Assembly: GCA_034359265.1 (NCBI GenBank)
Contig: CP136890.1
Coordinates: 93,149,501-93,213,500 of the forward strand
Direction: 5' to 3'
Source: Canna indica
Taxonomy: Eukaryota > Streptophyta > Magnoliopsida > Zingiberales > Cannaceae
Length of the DNA stretch: 64,000 nucleotides
A model generated the notes under the pieces. The model saw nothing but the letters and a program-made list of their open reading frames with translations. It was not told where the DNA came from and made no database searches. A program made the position numbers and the translations under genes. Of the stretch, positions 58,733-64,000 are shown one piece after another; the first letter of the stretch is position 1; every line of letters begins with the position of its first letter.

Positions 58733-59395
58733 TCACAAGCTGCAGGTGCGCCTAAGGCACACCTCCGCCGCCTTATCATTCTCCGTCACTCCCTCGTCCC
58801 CTCTCCAGCAGCAGCTATAGCTCCTCTTCATTTCTACTTTCTCCGCTCCTGCTCCTTCATCTTCTTCTTCCTCCACCGCCAGCCCCGATAAGCCGGAGCC
58901 GGAGCACGAGCCGAACATGTCGGAGTAGCGGCAGAGCGGGCAGGAGCCGCGCGCCACCAGCCAGGCGCCTATGCACGCCGGGTGGAACGCGTGCCCGCAC
59001 CGGGGGATCACCTTCACCCTCTCCTTCTCCTCGAACTCGCTGAGGCACACCACGCAGTACCCATCTTTCCCTTCCCCGCCGACGTAGCGCAGCACCGGCA
59101 GCGCGCGCACCGCGGAGGGGTCGAGGCCGTAGGCCGGCGGCGAGAACAAGAGCCGCCGCCCCGTCTGTCGGTGCGGACGGCGGGTGGCGGAGCGGCGGCG
59201 AAGACTGGAGACAAGGCGGCTGACGTAGACGGAGAAGAAGCCGAAGAAGAAAAGGCCGAGGACGATTAGGAGAGCAGTGAAGGCCATCGGCTTGGAGGAG
59301 GACGAGCTGAGCTGGGCGTCGACTGGCGCCTCCGGCGGTGGGGCGGATGCGGCCAGAGTCTCGTATAGTAGTAGTCTCCGGTGTCTGGACTTCAT
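58733..59395 (-). CDS. ATL-type RING-H2 E3 ubiquitin ligase, intronless, 220 aa
   Basis: One hydrophobic segment at residues 38-60 (AFTALLIVLGLFFFGFFSVYV), basic residues after it, the GLD motif at 90-92, and a RING-H2 domain with Cys114, Cys117, Cys133, His135, His138, Cys141, Cys152 and Cys155. A Pro sits just before Cys155 (CPLC) and a Trp lies three residues after Cys141. This order is the signature of the Arabidopsis Toxicos en Levadura (ATL) family, which are membrane-bound ligases often induced by elicitors or hormones. Length and lack of introns fit. The exact member cannot be told. Confidence 0.93.
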   Translation of the reverse strand: MKSRHRRLLLYETLAASAPPPEAPVDAQLSSSSSKPMAFTALLIVLGLFFFGFFSVYVSRLVSSLRRRSATRRPHRQTGRRLLFSPPAYGLDPSAVRALPVLRYVGGEGKDGYCVVCLSEFEEKERVKVIPRCGHAFHPACIGAWLVARGSCPLCRYSDMFGSCSGSGLSGLAVEEEEDEGAGAEKVEMKRSYSCCWRGDEGVTENDKAAEVCLRRTCSL

Positions 59396-60327
59396 CTGCG
59401 GCAGCGCTTGGCTACGTTTCTAATTTGAGCGGTGATTGGTGGCCAATCGGCCATCATCAATCATCATTATATACAGACTCGTAAGCAAAGGATAAGGATG
59501 CATGATATTTTGGGAGGGAAGGCAGAAAGCAAACTAGAAATTAATGCGAAGATATTTATGTTGAATTTTCTAAAACCTCAATTAATGACTCCACGTCGCA
59601 GAATAATAATAAATCAATCTAACTTGATTAATTTGAATAAATTGGATTTTTGGTAATGACTTAGTTGTTATTGGAGAACTTCTCAACCCAATTTTTATGT
59701 TGGGTTCGATTTTAAATTCGCAAAACCGATTTAACCCAATCCAGCCCAACTCAACTTCACTTGACTCAATATAATTATATATTTATGCATTATATACATA
59801 CATTGCATCTAAAATAGGAATATTATAAACCATACATAACCCCACCATTATAAATAGTGGTTGTACACGTACAATTGTATTGGTTGCCCTCTTCATTGCA
59901 TAAAATAGGGGCGTATGTAGACTAAAAAATTATAAGGTTTAAATTTTTTTTACGTTCTATCCGCGATTTTAATTTAGCATGTAAATGCTTAACGTTTGCT
60001 TCTGTTGATGTCATCTACCAAATCGTCATGCGTCGTCTCAACTTAGCTGACGTGGAGGTAAACGACGCTTATGTGTCCTGACGGCGTCATACGTGGCCTG
60101 CCACATCATCTAAAACTTAACTTTTACTTAACGTTTTACCTTTACCCTAAAAGTCAAAACGATCGGCGATCGGCGCGGGCAAATGATTTGGGCAGGAGAT
60201 TAGGGTTCTTCTCAAGGCCATCTCTAGGCGGGCGAGCGTGGTGCCGACTTGTCGGCCATCTCTGGGCTAAGATTCTACGTTGTCGGGAGGAGAAATTTTT
60301 TCTCCAATCTATCCGAACGAAGCTAAG
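59396..60327. other. Upstream of ATL gene and spacer
   Basis: 59,396-59,470 would be the ATL leader and promoter. The stretch 59,680-59,770 has CCCAACTCAAC and GGGTTCG words and may be a hAT MITE relic. A 32 bp word (GATTCTACGTTG start) at about 60,270 recurs at 60,360. Confidence 0.4.
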
Positions 60328-60885
60328 ATGTCAAGTATGGAGATCAGCGAAGCTTCCGTTGATTCTACGTTGTCGGGAGGAGAAATTTTTTGCAGACATG
60401 GAACCAAAGCTAAACTTTTGACCTAATGGAGCCAAAAGAATCCGGGGCGAAGATTTTAGGGCTGCAGATTTTGGCTGGTGTATCATATTTCCTCTGTTAA
60501 ACTCATCTTAATCTTTGTAGTGTTAATGATTGAACATTCTATAGGTTGAGGATTGCAAATTTTTTGAATGACATGATCCATAGGACCAGGGGCTCAAGGT
60601 AAATCAATTGCGCTCTTTAAATCCGAGAAGAAAAGTTTGATTGAACTGATTAAACTATTAAAAGACAAGAATGAAATTAATCTAATGAAAGTTGAGCTTC
60701 TGGAAGAGAAGGTTCAAGCAACGGAAAGGAGGAACAAGGCTCTAGAAGAAGAATTAAATGACTTGAGGATAAAAGTGAACAAGTCAATGATGAATAGTCA
60801 TGTATTCATGATCCTCTTGATTGTATTTGGTGTTATTGTCAGTATAATAGTTTTTAGTGGAAAGAATATCACTATGTTAGACTAA
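60328..60885 (+). pseudogene. GRF zinc-finger protein pseudogene
   Basis: ATG at 60,328 opens MSSMEISEASVDSTLSGG. Then comes the GRF-type motif CRHGTKAKLLT, then a TAA, WSQKNPGRRF, a TAG, and GC. After an intron-like gap, CKFFE, a TGA, HDP is read near 60,555. The C-terminus (60,637-60,885) is a coiled coil (KVELLEEKVQATERRNKALEE) followed by a membrane segment (FMILLIVFGVIVSIIVF). This is the layout of small plant GRF zinc-finger proteins, often multiplied and of unknown role. Three stops fall at conserved positions, so it is dead. Confidence 0.75.
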
Positions 60886-61340
60886 AAACATGTTTATGTT
60901 AGTAATGAAGAACTTGTTTATTGTATGTCAATCAATCTGAGAAGCGAGTCATTTCTCAGCTCTCGTTCTGCAATTTTGACTAAAAATCACATAGTGTTAT
61001 CAAGCTTTGACAAAAAAATCACATAGTTTGCCAAAATTTTACGATCTATCAATTTTTAACACAACAATCTGTAAATTTACATTCATGAGGCTGATTACAT
61101 CCTAACAAAGTATGCACCAAATGAATATTTCAAACTCACAACAATCAAAAATTTCATATTACATTCAATGATTCAATTCACAAAATGAACATTTGAAAGT
61201 CACAACAATCATTTCACAAAATGAAAACAATAAAGTTTTCTATCCACAATAATTATTTCACATAAAGTCACAACAAAGTCATAATTCAGATGTTTAACAA
61301 TAATCATTCAGAGTTACTATCCACCTTGAAAATCACATGT
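60886..61340. other. AT-rich spacer left of Ty3 LTR
   Basis: No gene. Repeated CACAACAATCA words at 61,140-61,260. Confidence 0.4.
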
Positions 61341-63746
61341 TGTCACACCCCAACTGAGGATAGTGTGACCGGCCAGGGCCTACATCCTGTCATGTAGCCT
61401 ACTATCTACACTAACATCAAGAAAACCAAGATATATCGACTGAAAGAAAACTCAACATACTTTATAAAAGTTTGCAAGTTACAATATATAAGTTTTTTAA
61501 AACAAATAGAAACATCAACATCAAAATTGAATAGTCAAATATCAAGTTTTATAATTCTTTTCAATTACAACCGTCAGTGCAGAAACAAAACCAACATAAC
61601 TAGACACTAGTCTAAGACTCATGGACGCCGCTGCGAGATATGACACCGCCTTCGCCCTCCAACTACACCATGTCGACACCAAGCTACTGCTCATGCTTTG
61701 CAGAAATAGAAATAAACTGTGAATCCACTTGGGACTCAGTGAGTGGCTCAAATGAACCTCCACATAAGCCTCGGTCATGCATATATATCATATAAGGCAA
61801 TAAAGGAATGCACAAGGAGGTAAAATTTATTTCTAATGCGACTACAGACCCTCAACGGATCCATCAACATCAACTGTACATGATAACCTACTACGTCGGC
61901 TTATCAAGCCTTCGACATCCGACCCTCGGGCCTTCTCATCGAATCATATCCCGGCTACCACCGTCCCTACCATATCAGGTAGTATCATACTGGCCATCGG
62001 CCACATCATCTCAAGATGCAAGCAAATAATCCCGGGTCATCGACTAGGATGGTCCACTAGTCTTCGGACACCGTCTGGGGCAAGGATAGCTAGTCTCACC
62101 CAACTGGGGTCTGGCACCTAGCGGGCCCGCTGGCGCACCTCTAGACCCAACTGGTCGAGCTGGGCATTGGTCATCTCCGACCTCCTCGCCCCTCGACGGA
62201 CCATCTTAAGCACATTGCACAATCAATATCCTAGGGTTTTCATATATACACACATCGGGCCTTTGCCCGTATCTGGCCTATGTCCGGCTACCGGTTCAAC
62301 AGTTTATGCCACCCTTTCAATATATATGCACGTACGACCTCTAAGTTTCCAAAAGTGTACAAGCAGACATAGAAGTGTTATCATCTCATAACTAAGGTTT
62401 CATAAATGTGCTCTGATCATCTAGTGACGCATTACATGTTGCCTATCCTCCTACTGTCTTAGGTGAGAATTTCCACGAATCGACATTGGAATACCATTCG
62501 AGAACATTTAGGGCAGCATGTATAATCCAAAGAAAAATGTGCAAATATTGTAACAATCATCATATATGACCATAATGTTTATACATAATAATTCTTATAC
62601 TATCTTAGGAATATTAGCACAATAAGGAGCAGCTATCTAGCATGGCAAGGTAGGTAATGAATTTAAATAACATGTATTGTCATATCTTTATGTGTGATCC
62701 TTAAAATCATGAAATTTCCATCTAAAGCAAGTCTCTCCTCCTCTCCCTAACCTTGGCCGAACCATGAGCAAGGAGGACCTTGCTCGGCCAAGGTCCTTGG
62801 GGTAGGAAAAGAGGGAGGAGACTCTAGCTATACTTTTACCTCTTCAATTCCGCATATAATTTAAATACCACTGAACTACTTAATCTTCCCCTCACCCTTG
62901 GCCGAACCCTCTTCATGAGTTAAGGTCATTCAGCAGCCACTTCAAGGGACTTTAGAGAGGGCACACTTCATAACACGCGAGATGTTCAAAGGAACTACAT
63001 CAAAACAGTGATATAAGGTCATCTAAGGGCCTTCTTGCCGTCAAGGGAACCGGGGAAAATTTCGGCATGACATTTCCCCTTTTCCCATGACTCGGCAGCC
63101 CCAAGAACATGCAAATCGACAATTAAAACAGTGAGATCCGACAAGAAACTTCATAAAATAGTGAACACATGTCGTTGAAATCATGGATCGTCGGAAAAAT
63201 CGCGAGAACTCAACCTATCATCTAGGGTTCGGCCACCCGCCTCCCCCAAACCTTTTAAACATTAACCACTCACCTAGATCTCCAAGAAACAAGGATCGGG
63301 TGACGACGACTTAAGATTTTCCGGAGACGACGCGAGTTTCGGATCGATCCAAGCCCCCAATCCTCCTCCTTGCTCTTTCTCCTCTTCTCCCTTGCGGCCT
63401 TGTGCGACTCAATGGGTGAGTCGCACGGCTGCCATAAGGGGGATTTTATCCCCTCAACCATCTTTTCAAAGATGGCCTCAAGGCTCACTTAAGTCATACC
63501 CGGAACTCGACCTAAACCCAAACTCGACTTGGGTTCCGACTCAACCCATAACATGACTCGAGTTAACTTAATTTAAGGTATGATTTCATAAAAGGAAAGT
63601 TAATTACCCAAATAGACTTTATGATCCATTAGCCGAGACATACCTTTTTACTTGAGGCGATCCTGAGGCTCAACTCGACTACCCCCGGGTTCGACGCGCT
63701 GTACCAAAATAGATTTTTATATTAGGAAACTTTTTTGAGTCTTACA
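61341..63746 (-). mobile_element. 3' LTR of a Tekay-like Ty3/Gypsy element
   Basis: On the minus strand it starts TGTAAGACTC (63,746) and ends GGTGTGACA (61,341), 2,406 bp. It has the layout of the solo LTR at 24,952. A polypurine tract lies outside its start, so this is the 3' LTR and the element body continues right of the window. Confidence 0.85.
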
Positions 63747-63759
63747 ACCTTCCCCCCTT
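63747..63759 (-). other. Polypurine tract of Ty3 element
   Basis: AAGGGGGGAAGGT on the minus strand, directly before the LTR. Confidence 0.85.
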
Positions 63760-64000
63760 AAGGGAAATTCATCCTCGAATTTACTTGAATAACAAGGACT
63801 TACCAGCTCCTCGAACAAGGAAGGGTAGCGCTCTCTCATGTCCTGCTCTACCTCCAATGTGGCCTCTTGCCCGGAATGATGCTCTCATCTGACCTTTATC
63901 AGAGGAATTTCTTTGGACCTTAGCTTCCTGATTTGACGGTCAAGGATCTCTACAGGCCTTTCCTCGAACGAGATGGCCGAATCTATCTACCTCGATGGCT
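63760..64000 (-). pseudogene. End of Ty3 pol with chromodomain, partial
   Basis: Minus-strand frame from the window edge: EERPVEILDRQIRKLRSKE, then IPLIKVR, a stop in place of Trp, EHHSGQEAT, then a Leu where Trp is expected, and EQDMRERYPSLF. This is the C-terminal chromodomain of Tekay/Del chromoviruses, which guides integration to marked chromatin. Two key positions are changed and another stop lies near 63,989, so this copy is dead. Confidence 0.82.

Noticed and set aside
58857..59269. Overlapping frames around the ATL gene
   Set aside because: Shadows of a GC-rich coding sequence with a clear RING-H2 frame.

Overview
This is a plant nuclear DNA window. It has spliced protein genes with GT-AG introns, a U1 snRNA gene with the plant-specific upstream element, and dense layers of LTR retrotransposons, Helitron, Mutator and hAT elements. 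First exons of host genes are strongly GC-rich against an AT-rich background, which suggests a monocot. The endogenous virus resembles tungro/dioscovirus-like Caulimoviridae, so a yam-type host is possible but unproven.

Layout. 1-10,530: degenerate Tekay/Del-type Ty3 LTRs in an old direct duplication (copy A 333-3,190, copy B about 7,900-10,530), with Mutator-type MITEs. 11,649-17,218: an eight-exon short-chain dehydrogenase of the TIC32-like group (313 aa). 17,669-17,920: a U1 snRNA gene. 18,902-49,048: one old Ty1/copia element, 30 kb long because other elements sit inside it. Its 5' LTR holds a Mutator-like element that itself holds a solo LTR. Its leader holds an 8 kb Helitron that itself holds a Ty3 solo LTR and a MITE. 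Its reverse-transcriptase frame is cut by a 10.8 kb rearranged endogenous pararetrovirus, and its 3' untranslated part holds a hAT MITE. 50,255-52,045: hAT MITEs. 53,469-58,126: a seven-exon RING-HC protein gene (844 aa). 58,733-59,395 (minus): an intronless ATL-type RING-H2 ligase gene, convergent with the previous one. 60,328-60,885: a GRF zinc-finger pseudogene. 61,341-64,000 (minus): the 3' LTR and chromodomain end of a Tekay-type Ty3 element that leaves the window.

The viral block is the most notable part. It carries about 7.5 kb of non-redundant viral sequence: primer-binding site, TATA box, a 133 aa ORF overlapping a movement/coat ORF by ATGA, protease, reverse transcriptase, RNase H, and two further frames downstream of the polymerase. 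Much of it is present twice in opposite orientations, making arms of about 1.5 kb and 0.76 kb that could fold into long dsRNA if transcribed. It is joined to the copia frame without gain or loss of copia bases.

The host genes do not form a pathway with each other. The SDR is a metabolic or plastid-import-linked oxidoreductase, the two RING genes are probable ubiquitin ligases that happen to be neighbours, and U1 is a splicing RNA. Most of the rest is a record of transposition, from which an order of events can be read by nesting. All coordinates come from reading; no alignment or database search was run.
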